Assembly: GCA_019242395.1 (NCBI GenBank)
Contig: JAFAVP010000070.1
Span: forward strand, 1 to 32,580
Source of the DNA: Alphaproteobacteria bacterium
Lineage (GTDB): Bacteria > Pseudomonadota > Alphaproteobacteria > Micropepsales > Micropepsaceae
DNA: 32,580 bases
Reading direction: 5' to 3'
Each line of letters opens with the position of its first letter. The stretch's first letter is position 1. The notes under the pieces were generated by a model. That model was given only the letters and a program-made list of their open reading frames with translations. It was not told where the DNA came from and made no database searches. A program made the position numbers and the translations under genes. Shown one piece after another: positions 1-8,584 of this stretch.

Positions 1-2147
1 TGTGGCGCAAGCTGCCCGGCGCGCGCTCGGCCGGCCGTGTGCAGTCGGTGGCACTGCGTTTGATCGTCGAGCGCGAGGCCGAGATTGAAGCCTTCCGCGC
101 GCAAGAATACTGGACCGTCGAAGCCGATGTGCAGACAGATGCCGGCGGCTTCGCCGCGCGGCTGACGCACCTCGATGGCAAGAAGCTGGACAAGCTGTCG
201 CTCGGCAACGAGGCGGAGGCGAAGCGCGCGGCGGACGCGATCCGCGCGCAGGCGTTCCGCATAGGCAACGTGGAAAGCAAGCCGGCCAAGCGTCACCCTG
301 CCCCGCCCTTCATCACCTCCACCCTGCAGATGGAAGCCTCGCGCAAACTCGGCTTCAACGCCAAGCACACCATGCGAGTCGCGCAGCAGCTTTATGAGGG
401 CGTGGACATCGGCGGCGACGCCGTCGGGCTCATTACCTATATGCGGACCGATGGCCTGGATGTCGCGCCCGAGGCCATATCTGAAGCGCGCCACGTCATC
501 GAGGAACAGTATGGCAAGCGTTACTTGCCCGGTGCGCCGCGCCGATACACGAGCAAGGTGAAGAATGCACAGGAAGCCCATGAGGCCATCCGGCCCACCA
601 GCTTTTCGCGGCGGCCGGAGCAGATTGCGCTGCGGCTCGATGCCGACCAGGCCAAACTCTACGAGCTGATCTGGAAGCGTGCGCTTGCGAGCCAGATGGA
701 AAGCGCTGAACTGGAGCGCACCACCGTTGATGTTGTCTCCGCGGACAGCCGGATCACACTGCGTGCCACCGGCTCCGTGACGTTGTTCGATGGCTTCCTC
801 ACCCTCTACCAGGAAGGCAAGGACGACGAGCAGGACGAAGACGGCGCTAAGCTGCCGCGAGTGGAGGAAGGCGAAAGCGCCGGTATCGAGCAGGTGAAAC
901 CGGAACAGCACTTCACCGAACCACCGCCCCGCTATTCGGAAGCGAGTCTGGTGCGCAAGATGGAGGAGTTGGGCATCGGCCGCCCCTCTACCTACGCCAG
1001 CATCCTCTCCACCCTGCGCGACCGCGCCTATGTGCGGATGGAGCGCAACCGCTTCGTCCCGGACGACAAGGGACGCATCGTCACCACCTTCCTCACCAAT
1101 TTCTTCAAGCGGTATGTGGAGTACGGCTTCACAGCCGACCTCGAAGAGAAACTGGATGAAGTCTCCGCCGGTAAACTCGATTGGAAGCAGCTGCTGCGGG
1201 ATTTCTGGCGCGACTTCTCCGCCGCCATCGGCGAGACGAAAGAGCTGAAAATCTCCGACGTCATCGATGCGCTGGATGAAGTGCTGGGGCCGCATCTGTT
1301 CATGCCGATGGATGGCCAGGACCCGCGGGTGTGCCCCACCTGCGGTAACGGGCGGCTCTCCCTGAAACTCGGCCGCTTCGGCGCCTTCGTGGGCTGCTCC
1401 AACTATCCGGAATGCCGCTATACCCGGAAGCTAGGCCAAAGTGCGGAAGAGGCGAACAGCGAGCAACCCCGCGAGCTAGGCGTCGATCCGGAAACGGGGG
1501 AGCCGATCAGCATCCGCGTTGGCCGCTTCGGACCTTACGTGCAGCGCGGGGCTGGCGAGAAGCCCGCGCGTGCCACCATCCCCAAGGGGACCGATGCCGG
1601 AAGCATCGATCTCGAATACGCGCTGAGGCTGCTGTCCCTGCCGCGCGAGATCGGCAAGCATCCGGAAACCGGCGATCTCATCACGGCGAATTTCGGCCGC
1701 TTCGGGCCTTATGTGCAGCACCAGAAGACCTACGCGTCGCTGGAGTCGCCTGAAGATGTCTTCACCGTCGGCATCAATCGCGCTGTGACCTTGATTGCGG
1801 AAAAGAAGGCCAATCCGCGAGGCCGCCGAGGCCCGGAGCCGCTGAAGGAGCTTGGCCCCGCTGTGAATGGCGCCCCCATCAAATTAATGAACGGCCGCTA
1901 TGGCCCGTATGTCACCGACGGCACCACCAATGCCACCATCCCGAACGGCACCGATCCGCAAAGCGTCACGCTCGATCAAGCGCAGGCACTGATCGCCGAA
2001 CGCGAAGCCAAAGGCGGCGGCAAAAAGAAGACTAAGAGGGCGCCCGCGAAACCAAAGGCTTCCGCGAAAGCATCTGCCAAAGGCAAGAGGGCGAACTCAT
2101 CGAAAGGCAAATCTGCTGCCAAGAAGCCGGAGCCTGCTGAGACTTGA
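1..2147 (+). CDS. topA: DNA topoisomerase I, 3' part (5' end outside window)
   Basis: Type IA topoisomerase that relaxes negative supercoils through a transient 5'-phosphotyrosine break. The frame is open from base 3, where it reads WRKLPGARSAGRVQSVALRL, so the ATG at 39 is internal and the Toprim/N-terminal part lies upstream. The motif LITYMRTDG carries the catalytic tyrosine. A single four-cysteine zinc ribbon (CPTCGNGRL to CSNYPEC) follows the core. After it come three GRFGPYV-type C-terminal repeats and a Lys/Ala-rich basic tail (KKKTKRAPAKPKASAKAS), as in other alphaproteobacterial enzymes. The next start codon overlaps its stop. Identification is secure; only the 5' end is missing. Confidence 0.97.
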   Translation, partial: WRKLPGARSAGRVQSVALRLIVEREAEIEAFRAQEYWTVEADVQTDAGGFAARLTHLDGKKLDKLSLGNEAEAKRAADAIRAQAFRIGNVESKPAKRHPAPPFITSTLQMEASRKLGFNAKHTMRVAQQLYEGVDIGGDAVGLITYMRTDGLDVAPEAISEARHVIEEQYGKRYLPGAPRRYTSKVKNAQEAHEAIRPTSFSRRPEQIALRLDADQAKLYELIWKRALASQMESAELERTTVDVVSADSRITLRATGSVTLFDGFLTLYQEGKDDEQDEDGAKLPRVEEGESAGIEQVKPEQHFTEPPPRYSEASLVRKMEELGIGRPSTYASILSTLRDRAYVRMERNRFVPDDKGRIVTTFLTNFFKRYVEYGFTADLEEKLDEVSAGKLDWKQLLRDFWRDFSAAIGETKELKISDVIDALDEVLGPHLFMPMDGQDPRVCPTCGNGRLSLKLGRFGAFVGCSNYPECRYTRKLGQSAEEANSEQPRELGVDPETGEPISIRVGRFGPYVQRGAGEKPARATIPKGTDAGSIDLEYALRLLSLPREIGKHPETGDLITANFGRFGPYVQHQKTYASLESPEDVFTVGINRAVTLIAEKKANPRGRRGPEPLKELGPAVNGAPIKLMNGRYGPYVTDGTTNATIPNGTDPQSVTLDQAQALIAEREAKGGGKKKTKRAPAKPKASAKASAKGKRANSSKGKSAAKKPEPAET

Positions 2148-2170
2148 GAAGCTTGTCGGGGGACAAAGCA

Positions 2171-2668
2171 ATGCGCTTCGCAGTGACTTCCATGTTTGTC
2201 GCAGCGGCGCTGAGTGTCTGCGCCGGCTCGGTCTCGGCCGACGATGCAAAGGAAGCGAAAGCATTCGTTGCTGGTCTCTTTGCGACCTACAAGGACAACA
2301 GCAAGCCGCCCGCGGGCGCACACCATGTCTATGATTCACAGCTGCAGGCGCTGATGGATGAAGACGCGCGTCTCGCCAACGGTGAAGTTGGTGCACTGGA
2401 TTTCGATCCGCTCTGCCAGTGCCAGGACTATCAGAAGCTTCAGGCGCAGCTCACCGTGCGCTCCGCTTCACCCACCGGTGCAATCGTTGCCGTAAAGATG
2501 ATCGATCTGGGGATGCCGAACGACAAACCGCGAGACGCGGTGCTCGACCTGGTGAAAGAACGCGGGGTTTGGCGCATTCACGACATCCACGCCGACGACC
2601 CGAAAAGCCTGCGCGCATTTCTCATTCAACAAAACGCCGAACGTGCGAAGCCTTCGAAGCACAAGTAG
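2171..2668 (+). CDS. Secreted DUF3828-like protein
   Basis: Small exported protein of unknown function, 165 aa from the ATG at 2171. I prefer this start to the one at 2144 because it places a typical Sec signal peptide (MRFAVTSMFVAAALSVCAGSVSA) at the very N-terminus, with AXA-like cleavage before DDAKEAK. The mature part contains an aspartate/cysteine segment (LDFDPLCQCQDYQ) and a C-terminal VWRIHDI segment. These resemble DUF3828 proteins, which are NTF2-like in general appearance. It lies between topA and rnr, two genes that often neighbour each other in alphaproteobacteria, and probably shares their transcript. The family assignment is from memory of the motif pattern; the reading frame and export signal are clear. 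Confidence 0.8.
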   Translation: MRFAVTSMFVAAALSVCAGSVSADDAKEAKAFVAGLFATYKDNSKPPAGAHHVYDSQLQALMDEDARLANGEVGALDFDPLCQCQDYQKLQAQLTVRSASPTGAIVAVKMIDLGMPNDKPRDAVLDLVKERGVWRIHDIHADDPKSLRAFLIQQNAERAKPSKHK

Positions 2669-2699
2669 CGACACCCTTCCGCCTCATGTAGACAGAGAC

Positions 2700-4910
2700 A
2701 TGGCAAGAAAAGGCAAGGCGCCTGCGCTGACACGCGAGGCGGTGCTTGAAGCGCTGGCGGCAAATCCCTCCGGCACCAAGCGCGACCTCGCGCGCGCGCT
2801 GCATGTCAGCGGCAATGAGCGCATCGCGCTCAAGCACATCCTGAAAGATCTGGAATCAGAAGGCGCAATAGCGCGGGGCCGCAAGCGTTCCTACGAAAGG
2901 CCGGGATCCCTACCCGAAGTGACCGTGCTGGAAATCAGCGGGCAGGATCCGGACGGCGAGTTGCTGGCCGCGCCGCAGCGCTGGGAAGGCGAGGAGCCGC
3001 CGCCGCAGATCATCGTCGTTCCCGGCCGCGAGGATGAAGCCCGTGGTTCGGCGCTCGGCGCGGGCGAACGCATTCTCGCGCGGCTGACGAAAACCCGGGC
3101 AGGCTACGAAGCGCGCATCATCAAGCGGCTCGGCGCGTCTGTGCACAAGGTGCTCGGCGTCTTCCGCCACGGCGACCGCGGCGGACGTGTTTCGCCCATC
3201 GACCGCAAGAGCAAATATGAATTCTTTATCGAGAGCCGTGATCGTGCGGATGCGCAGCCGAACGAGCTGGTGCTGTGCGAACCGCTTTCCGGCCGTGCCT
3301 CCGGTTTGCCGCGGGCGCGCGTGGTCGAACGCCTCGGCTCGATGAATGAACCCAACGCCGTGAGCCTGATCGCCATCCACGCGCACGGCATTCCGACAGA
3401 GTTTCCGCGCGAGGCATTGGAGGAAGCGGATGGCGCCAGGCCCCTCACCGACCCGTGTGGCCGCACGGATTTGCGCAACATTCCGCTCGTCACCATCGAC
3501 CCGGAAGACGCGCGCGATCACGACGACGCGGTGTGGGCCGGACCGGACGACGATCGGAAAAACAAGGGCGGTCACATCGTTATCGTCGCCATCGCCGACG
3601 TGGCGCACTACGTCACGCCCGGTTCGGCATTGGATCGCGAAGCATTCAAGCGCGGCAACTCGGCCTATTTCCCGGATCGCGTTGTGCCCATGCTGCCGGA
3701 GAAATTGTCGGCCGATCTTTGTTCCCTGATGGAAGTGGACCGGCCATGCCTCGCCGTGCGCATGGTGTTCGACCGCGACGGCAACAAGAAGGGGCACGAA
3801 TTCATCCGCGGCATCATGCGCTCCGCTGCAACGCTGACGTATCAACAGGCGCAGCGCGCGTTCGACGGCAAGGATAACAGCGCACTCGCAAATAATGTAC
3901 TCAAGCCGCTCTGGGACGCCTACCAGGCGCTGGCGCGGGCGCGGGATCGCCGCGATCCGCTGGCGCTCGATTTGCCGGAACGCCGCATCGTCATCGGCGA
4001 AGATGGCACGGTAAAGTCCATTGCCTTCCGCGAGCGGCTCGAATCCATGCGCCTCATCGAAGAGATGATGATCATGGCGAATGTCGCCGCCGCCGAGACT
4101 TTGGAGAAGGCACGTTCGCCGCTGATCTACCGCATTCACGAGCAGCCCTCAAAGGAAAAGCTGTACGCGTTTGCCGATTACCTGCGCACCACCGGGATGA
4201 GCTTCGCCAAGGGCCAGGTGGTGAAGCCGTCTACCTTCAACCGCATTTTGGCGCAGGCAAAGGGCGGCCCGAACGAACTGCCTATGAACGACGTTGTGCT
4301 GCGCACCCAGGCCCAGGCCGTGTATGCGGCCGAGAACGTCGGGCATTTCGGGTTGAATCTGCAGCGCTATGCGCACTTCACCTCGCCCATCCGCCGCTAC
4401 GCCGATCTGGTGGTGCATCGCGCGCTGATCCGCGCGCTGAAGTTGGGCGAAGGAGGATTGAGCGATGCACAGGCGGCCAAGCTCGGAGATGTGGCCGACC
4501 ACATTTCTATGACGGAGCGGCGCGCGATGGCCGCGGAGCGCGATTCCAACGACCGCTACGTCGCCGCCTACATGGAAGATCGCGTCGGCGCCATCTTCGA
4601 GGCGCGGGTCACCGGCGTCACGCGATTTGGGCTCTTCGTGCGGCTGCCGGAAAGCGGCGCCGAAGGACTGATCCCCGCGCGCACCTTGGGTTTGGAATAC
4701 TTCCGCCACGACGAGCGGCAGCATGCGCTTATCGGCGACCGCAGCGGCACAAAGTACTCTATGGGAGCCATACTCAGCGTGCAGCTGATGGAAGCCGCGC
4801 CACTCACCGGCGGCCTGCGCTTCGAACTCGCGGAAGCGAGCGCCCCGCCACGCCGTAGTTCTGGCCGGCCTAGGACCGACTCGCGCGCACGTACAAAGCT
4901 GCGGCGCTGA
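2700..4910 (+). CDS. rnr: Ribonuclease R
   Basis: Processive 3'-5' exoribonuclease of the RNB family (736 aa) that degrades structured RNA and takes part in RNA quality control. The ORF track opens at 2643, but the ATG at 2700 (MARKGKAPALTREAVLEALA) gives the usual N-terminal winged-helix region and avoids overlap with the preceding gene. Visible landmarks are the RNB catalytic segment TIDPEDARDHDDAVWA with its metal-binding aspartates, the segment FPDRVVPMLPEKLSADLCSL, the conserved HFTSPIRRYADLVVHR, and a C-terminal S1 domain (GAIFEARVTGVTRFGLFVRL). The end is a basic tail. Its TGA overlaps the next ATG by one base, indicating translational coupling with the Nudix gene. Confidence 0.97.
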   Translation: MARKGKAPALTREAVLEALAANPSGTKRDLARALHVSGNERIALKHILKDLESEGAIARGRKRSYERPGSLPEVTVLEISGQDPDGELLAAPQRWEGEEPPPQIIVVPGREDEARGSALGAGERILARLTKTRAGYEARIIKRLGASVHKVLGVFRHGDRGGRVSPIDRKSKYEFFIESRDRADAQPNELVLCEPLSGRASGLPRARVVERLGSMNEPNAVSLIAIHAHGIPTEFPREALEEADGARPLTDPCGRTDLRNIPLVTIDPEDARDHDDAVWAGPDDDRKNKGGHIVIVAIADVAHYVTPGSALDREAFKRGNSAYFPDRVVPMLPEKLSADLCSLMEVDRPCLAVRMVFDRDGNKKGHEFIRGIMRSAATLTYQQAQRAFDGKDNSALANNVLKPLWDAYQALARARDRRDPLALDLPERRIVIGEDGTVKSIAFRERLESMRLIEEMMIMANVAAAETLEKARSPLIYRIHEQPSKEKLYAFADYLRTTGMSFAKGQVVKPSTFNRILAQAKGGPNELPMNDVVLRTQAQAVYAAENVGHFGLNLQRYAHFTSPIRRYADLVVHRALIRALKLGEGGLSDAQAAKLGDVADHISMTERRAMAAERDSNDRYVAAYMEDRVGAIFEARVTGVTRFGLFVRLPESGAEGLIPARTLGLEYFRHDERQHALIGDRSGTKYSMGAILSVQLMEAAPLTGGLRFELAEASAPPRRSSGRPRTDSRARTKLRR

Positions 4911-5617
4911 TGGAGAAAGCGCTCGAAGGATTCGAGAAGGACGAGGTGTTCGTCAAGAACCGGTTGCGGCCGAGGGATGCGGCCACGTTGGTGCTGGTGC
5001 GCCGCGATGCGGATGGGCCCCGTGTATTAATGGGGCGGCGCCACGGGAACATGACTTTTATGGCCAACAAATATGTGTTCCCGGGGGGCCGCGTCGATCC
5101 ATGCGATGGGCGGGTAAAGCTTGGCGGCGATTTCAAGCCGCACGTTTACGCGCGATTGCTGCGCGAAGTGAGCGAAAGGCGGGCGCGCGCGCTGGCCCTG
5201 GCGGCCGTTCGAGAGACCTTTGAAGAAACTGGAATCCTGATTGGCGAGAGGAGCAAGAATGTGCCGCGAGCGAGAAGCGCCTGGTCGCGCTTCTTCGCAC
5301 ATGGCGTAGTGCCGAAGCTGCATCAGCTGGATTACATTGCGCGTGCGATCACCCCACCCAACCGCCCGCGCCGTTTCGACGCCCGCTTCTTTATGGCGGA
5401 GGCCACTGCCATCGCGCGCGAACTGGATGCGCCGGACACCGACGAATTGCTCACACCCTGCTGGCTGAACTTCGCGGAAGCCCGCGCCATCGATATCCCC
5501 GCCATCACCCGCGCTGTGCTCGCGGAGATCGAGGCGCGGGTGTTAAGTACAGACAAGTGCCGCCCTGTTCCCTTCTTTCGCTTCCTGCGCGGCAAATCCC
5601 AGCTGGAATATCTGTGA
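4910..5617 (+). CDS. Nudix hydrolase
   Basis: Nudix pyrophosphohydrolase of 235 aa; the substrate is unknown. The Nudix helix is recognisable as AAVRETFEETGILIG (REXXEEXG), which carries the metal-binding glutamates. The glycine-rich part (FPGGRVD) sits about 40 residues upstream instead of directly in front of it. The canonical G-x5-E-x7 spacing is therefore expanded, as in the NUDT19/NUDT7-like branch that acts on CoA-type substrates. The start overlaps the rnr stop (TGATG) and the stop overlaps the GTG of the MFS gene, so it sits in the middle of a coupled operon. A Nudix gene after rnr is a frequent alphaproteobacterial arrangement. Confidence 0.9.
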   Translation: MEKALEGFEKDEVFVKNRLRPRDAATLVLVRRDADGPRVLMGRRHGNMTFMANKYVFPGGRVDPCDGRVKLGGDFKPHVYARLLREVSERRARALALAAVRETFEETGILIGERSKNVPRARSAWSRFFAHGVVPKLHQLDYIARAITPPNRPRRFDARFFMAEATAIARELDAPDTDELLTPCWLNFAEARAIDIPAITRAVLAEIEARVLSTDKCRPVPFFRFLRGKSQLEYL

Positions 5618-6777
5618 CCACGATCGCTGTTGATCGCCCGCACTTCTCGTTGGCTGCGATCCTCACCGCCTGCATCGCTTACGGCATAGGAATGGGGCTC
5701 ACCCTGCCGCTGCTGTCCATCGTGCTGGAGCGGATGGGCGAACCGGGTAGTGTCAACGGACTCAATCTCGCTACGGCCGGCCTCGCGTCCGTCGCGGTGG
5801 CGCCTTACGTGCCGCGCGCGATGGCGAAGATCGGCACGGCCGAAGTATTGGCGCTGGCGCTGGCCGTCGCGGCCTGCGCGCTCATCGCCATCTATTACGT
5901 ACCGAAGCTGTGGCTGTGGTTTCCGGTGCGCTTCCTGCTGTCGAGCGGATTGAACGCGCTGTTCGTGATCGCGGAATTCTGGATCAACCGCCTCGCGACC
6001 GCGCAGAACCGCGGCCGCTACATCGCGCTCTATTCGCTGTGTTTTGCCGGCGCCTATGGCATTGGCCCGGCGCTGCTGCAGGTTACCGGTACGAGAGGGA
6101 TCGTGCCGTTCGCGGTGGGCGCCGGGCTGCTGCTGGCCGCGATCCTTCCCGTGCTGTTCGCCCGCCGCACTGCGCCGCGGATCGAGCACGCGTTCGATAG
6201 TTCGGTGATTTCGGTGGTGCGCGCAGCGCCCGCCATTTTCGCCGCCGCGTTCGTGTTCGGCGCGGTAGACGCCGGCATGGCGGGCCTCATTCCGGTTTAC
6301 GCCATGCGCAAAGGCTACACGGAAGCGCACGCCGCGCTCTGCGTCACCGCGATGGCGCTCGGCAGCATCGTGTTTCAGTATCCGATCGGCGCGCTGGCGG
6401 ATCGCATGCGCAAGCGCAATCTGCTCGCCCTCTGCACCGCCACCGGCATTGTGGGCGCGGCACTCACGCCCTTTGTCGTAGATTCGCCGCTGCTGCTGTA
6501 CCTGGTGTTGTTCGTGTGGGGCGGATTGATCCTCGGCGTGTACAGCATCGGACTCACCATGCTGGGCCAGCGCTTCGAGGATTCGGAGCTGGCCAACGCC
6601 AACGCTGGCTTTGTGATTCTCTATTCGCTGGGGCTGCTGGCGGGACCGCTCGGCGAAGGCGTGGCGCTGGATGCCTGGAACCCGCACGGCCTGATGCTGT
6701 CGCTGGGCCTGATCTGCGCGGCGTATGTAGGCTTTCTGCTGTTCCGCCGGCCATCTGCCGCAGCGCGGTCGGTTTGA
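5614..6777 (+). CDS. MFS transporter
   Basis: Major facilitator superfamily inner-membrane transporter, 387 aa from a GTG at 5614. That GTG overlaps the upstream TGA (GTGA), a junction used repeatedly in this window. The ATG at 5557 lies well inside the Nudix gene and is unlikely. The translation alternates hydrophobic helices (about 12) with short basic loops. The segment GALADRMRKRNLLAL resembles the MFS loop signature between helices 2 and 3 (here 8 and 9), and RFLLSSGLNALFVIAEFWINRLA is typical of drug or sugar exporter-like members. Substrate cannot be predicted. It is the last gene of the topA-rnr run, and a hairpin terminator follows within 30 bases. Confidence 0.88.
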   Translation: MTTIAVDRPHFSLAAILTACIAYGIGMGLTLPLLSIVLERMGEPGSVNGLNLATAGLASVAVAPYVPRAMAKIGTAEVLALALAVAACALIAIYYVPKLWLWFPVRFLLSSGLNALFVIAEFWINRLATAQNRGRYIALYSLCFAGAYGIGPALLQVTGTRGIVPFAVGAGLLLAAILPVLFARRTAPRIEHAFDSSVISVVRAAPAIFAAAFVFGAVDAGMAGLIPVYAMRKGYTEAHAALCVTAMALGSIVFQYPIGALADRMRKRNLLALCTATGIVGAALTPFVVDSPLLLYLVLFVWGGLILGVYSIGLTMLGQRFEDSELANANAGFVILYSLGLLAGPLGEGVALDAWNPHGLMLSLGLICAAYVGFLLFRRPSAAARSV

Positions 6778-6802
6778 AAGTGTCTTTACTTAACAAGCGT
6801 CA

Positions 6803-6851
6803 TCACCCGGTCGCGCGCCTTCTCGCGAGCGATCCGGGTGACCCATTTTTG
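6803..6851 (+). terminator. Rho-independent terminator after the MFS gene
   Basis: TCACCCGG (6803-6810) pairs perfectly with CCGGGTGA (6834-6841). TCGC (6811-6814) and GCGA (6829-6832) extend the stem inside it. A run of five T follows at 6846-6850 after a short CCCA. It sits 26 bases after the MFS stop codon and fits the end of the topA-rnr-Nudix-MFS transcript. The few bases between stem and T-run make it slightly less than canonical. Confidence 0.7.
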
Positions 6852-6871
6852 TTCAAGAATGGAAATTGGCT

Positions 6872-6890
6872 CGCCCGCATGAAGCGGGCG
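6872..6890. repeat. Perfect 7-bp hairpin
   Basis: CGCCCGC (6872-6878), loop ATGAA, GCGGGCG (6884-6890). There is no T-run on either side. It lies in the gap between the MFS terminator and the small ORF at 7002. It could be a second RNA-end stabiliser or part of a leader; no function can be assigned. Confidence 0.5.
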
Positions 6891-7001
6891 ATGATGAATA
6901 GAGAGATGCGAACCAGAATAATGCAATTGCAATCTGCGTCGCGCGATTGTTTGTAATAGGCTGTGGATGCGGCAGGAATTGGTAGGGAAAACGTCTAGGT
7001 G

Positions 7002-7292
7002 ATGGCACGCGAGAAAGCTCATCACGAGATCGAGTCACCCGTAATTCGGCAGGCTGTTGAGCTTGCCACATCTGGCGGCAATGAAATCTCTGAGGTTCAG
7101 CACGGGTGGTCGAAATTGCGCGAGGTTATCGCGATGAAATTCCCCCTTTCCGACGGAACCCGGGAGCGCCTGTTTGCCATGCCCGCCCTGAGATATTATC
7201 CGCCATTCAAATCGCCTCACTATGTCCCTGATGAAGGATTCATCTGCGACGATGAGAAGGCGGCGATTTCTTTCCCGTGCCAAGCGCCCTGA
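7002..7292 (+). CDS. Hypothetical protein (doubtful small ORF)
   Basis: A 96-aa ORF from the ATG at 7002 (a GTG lies directly before it at 6999). I do not recognise the family. The product is hydrophilic, with a central [22 protein letters not shown] segment, and has no signal peptide or membrane helix. Third-position GC is only moderate compared with neighbours such as rnr, and an overlapping antisense ORF (7035-7283) exists. Coding status is therefore uncertain. It ends shortly before the rpmG promoter candidate, so it would be monocistronic. If it is not coding, the stretch 6852-7328 is simply intergenic DNA with one hairpin. Confidence 0.35.
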   Translation: MAREKAHHEIESPVIRQAVELATSGGNEISEVQHGWSKLREVIAMKFPLSDGTRERLFAMPALRYYPPFKSPHYVPDEGFICDDEKAAISFPCQAP

Positions 7293-7328
7293 AACTCAGA
7301 TTGGGATCGATTTGCCGCCGCCTATGGG

Positions 7329-7356
7329 TTGACTTTGGGCTTTCGCTGGCTAAGTT
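7329..7356 (+). promoter_or_regulatory. Candidate sigma70-type promoter for rpmG
   Basis: TTGACT at 7329-7334, a 16-base spacer, then TAAGTT at 7351-7356, about 35 bases upstream of the rpmG ATG. The -35 matches the consensus well and the -10 is moderate. A purine-rich ribosome binding site (CGAGGAC) precedes the start codon. The promoter is inferred from sequence only. Confidence 0.45.
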
Positions 7357-7390
7357 CCCCGCCCTTCAGGACATTCGAGGACTTCACAAA

Positions 7391-7558
7391 ATGGCAAAGC
7401 CGACCACGGCCAAAATCCGGCTCAACAGCTCCAGCGACACGGGCTTCTTCTACGTGACGAAGAAGAACACCCGCACCATGACGGAAAAGTTCTCGGTCAA
7501 GAAGTACGACCCCGTGCTGCGCAAGCACGTCGAGTTCAAGGAAGGCAAGATCAAATAG
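7391..7558 (+). CDS. rpmG: 50S ribosomal protein L33
   Basis: Ribosomal protein bL33, 55 aa, a component of the large subunit near the E site. The ATG at 7391 ([20 protein letters not shown]) is preceded by GAGGA at suitable spacing. The longer ORF-track start at 7277 is not credible because it would read through the promoter. The segments [36 protein letters not shown] match alphaproteobacterial L33. There are no CXXC pairs, so this is the zinc-independent (C-minus) form. It is followed by a strong terminator shared with the convergent hydrolase gene. Confidence 0.97.
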   Translation: MAKPTTAKIRLNSSSDTGFFYVTKKNTRTMTEKFSVKKYDPVLRKHVEFKEGKIK

Positions 7559-7581
7559 ATCTGTGCCACCGCTGTGAGACC

Positions 7582-7609
7582 AAAGCCCTGCCCATCGGCA
7601 GGGCTTTCT
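7582..7609. terminator. Bidirectional terminator between rpmG and the hydrolase
   Basis: AAAGCCCTGCC (7582-7592), loop CATC, GGCAGGGCTTT (7597-7607): a perfect 11-bp stem ending in T-rich sequence on both strands. It lies 24 bases after rpmG and just past the 3' end of the minus-strand hydrolase, so it can end both convergent transcripts. Confidence 0.9.
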
Positions 7610-7613
7610 GATT

Positions 7614-8519
7614 CTAGGCGGCCTTCTTGCGTTCGACGCGGGACAGAAAATCACCGATGTACTGAAGGTAGATCGGCACCAGCGCGTTCGTGAAATCATG
7701 CGCCATGCCGGGCACGATCACGAGTTCGCAGCCCGGAATAGAGGCCGCAGTGTCCTTGCCCCCTTCCGCGGGCACCAGCGGATCGTCCGCGCCGTGGATC
7801 ACCAGCGAGGGCGCGCGCACAGCCTTCAGCATCTCGTTGCGCGGCTCGGCCACAAGGATCACTACCAACTGACGCGCGGGCGCTACCGGATCGTACGGCG
7901 CGCGATCCACTTCCCGCTCCAGCAGCGCTGTCATTTCTTCTTCGGTGGGCGGATAACCAGGGCTGCCGATCGCCGTCCAGATCTTTCGCCCCGCCGCCAT
8001 GCGGTCTTCGCGGCTGTCGCTGGCCGGCGGCATGGTGAGCACCGCCATCACCTCCGGCTTGCCTTGCGGCAGGTCACGGCGGCCGGTGGTCGACATGATC
8101 GACACCAGGCTGCGGGTGCGCGACGGATGTTTCGCGGCCACAATTTGCGCAATCATGCCCCCCATGGAAGCGCCGACAATGTGCGCGCTGCCGATCTCCA
8201 GCGCATCCATCAGCCCCACGGTATCCGCGGCCATGTCGTCGAGCGTGTATGGCGCGTCCACCTTCTGGCCGGTCGCGAACTTCATCATCGCATCGGCCAC
8301 ATTGGGCACGCCGAGCTGCGAAAGGTGCGTGGACAAGCCTGCATCGCGATTGTCGAACCGGATGACGCGAAAGCCGCGCGCCGCCAGGCCCTCGCACAGC
8401 GCCACCGGCCACATCGTCATCTGCGCCGCGTAACCCATGATGAGCAGCACGGCCGGATCGCTCTTGCGCCCGAAGCTCTCGTATTCGATGTCGATGCCGT
8501 TGGCCCGCACTTGCGGCAT
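7614..8519 (-). CDS. Alpha/beta-fold hydrolase
   Basis: Serial alpha/beta hydrolase of 301 aa from the ATG at 8519 (MPQVRANGIDIEYESFG). This start gives the usual N-terminus with the first strands; the track start at 8579 adds an unconserved extension. The nucleophile elbow is VGASMGG (Ser near residue 118). The acid is probably in HGADDPLVPAEGG and the catalytic histidine in PGMAHDF. The segment LIMGYAAQ would provide the oxyanion region. The overall pattern resembles the RdmC/aclacinomycin methylesterase-like group of small-ester hydrolases, but the substrate is unknown. It is transcribed divergently from glpD across a 65-base gap. Confidence 0.9.
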   Translation of the reverse strand: MPQVRANGIDIEYESFGRKSDPAVLLIMGYAAQMTMWPVALCEGLAARGFRVIRFDNRDAGLSTHLSQLGVPNVADAMMKFATGQKVDAPYTLDDMAADTVGLMDALEIGSAHIVGASMGGMIAQIVAAKHPSRTRSLVSIMSTTGRRDLPQGKPEVMAVLTMPPASDSREDRMAAGRKIWTAIGSPGYPPTEEEMTALLEREVDRAPYDPVAPARQLVVILVAEPRNEMLKAVRAPSLVIHGADDPLVPAEGGKDTAASIPGCELVIVPGMAHDFTNALVPIYLQYIGDFLSRVERKKAA

Positions 8520-8584
8520 GGGTTGTCCCTTGCGATGGTTCTGCTCAGCGACTGTAGCACCCGCGCGCGCCTCTGCCACTGCCG

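Noticed and set aside
2910-4139. 409-aa minus-strand ORF inside rnr
   Set aside because: Antisense shadow of the RNB domain; no family signature.
5332-6687. 451-aa minus-strand ORF opposite the Nudix and MFS genes
   Set aside because: Composition dominated by Arg, His, Gln and Glu, typical of the antisense of a membrane protein gene; the MFS frame is clearly the real one.
6927-6959. Promoter TTGCAA ... TAATAG upstream of the 7002 ORF
   Set aside because: The spacing between the two boxes is 19-21 bases, too long for a standard promoter, so it is not listed as a feature.
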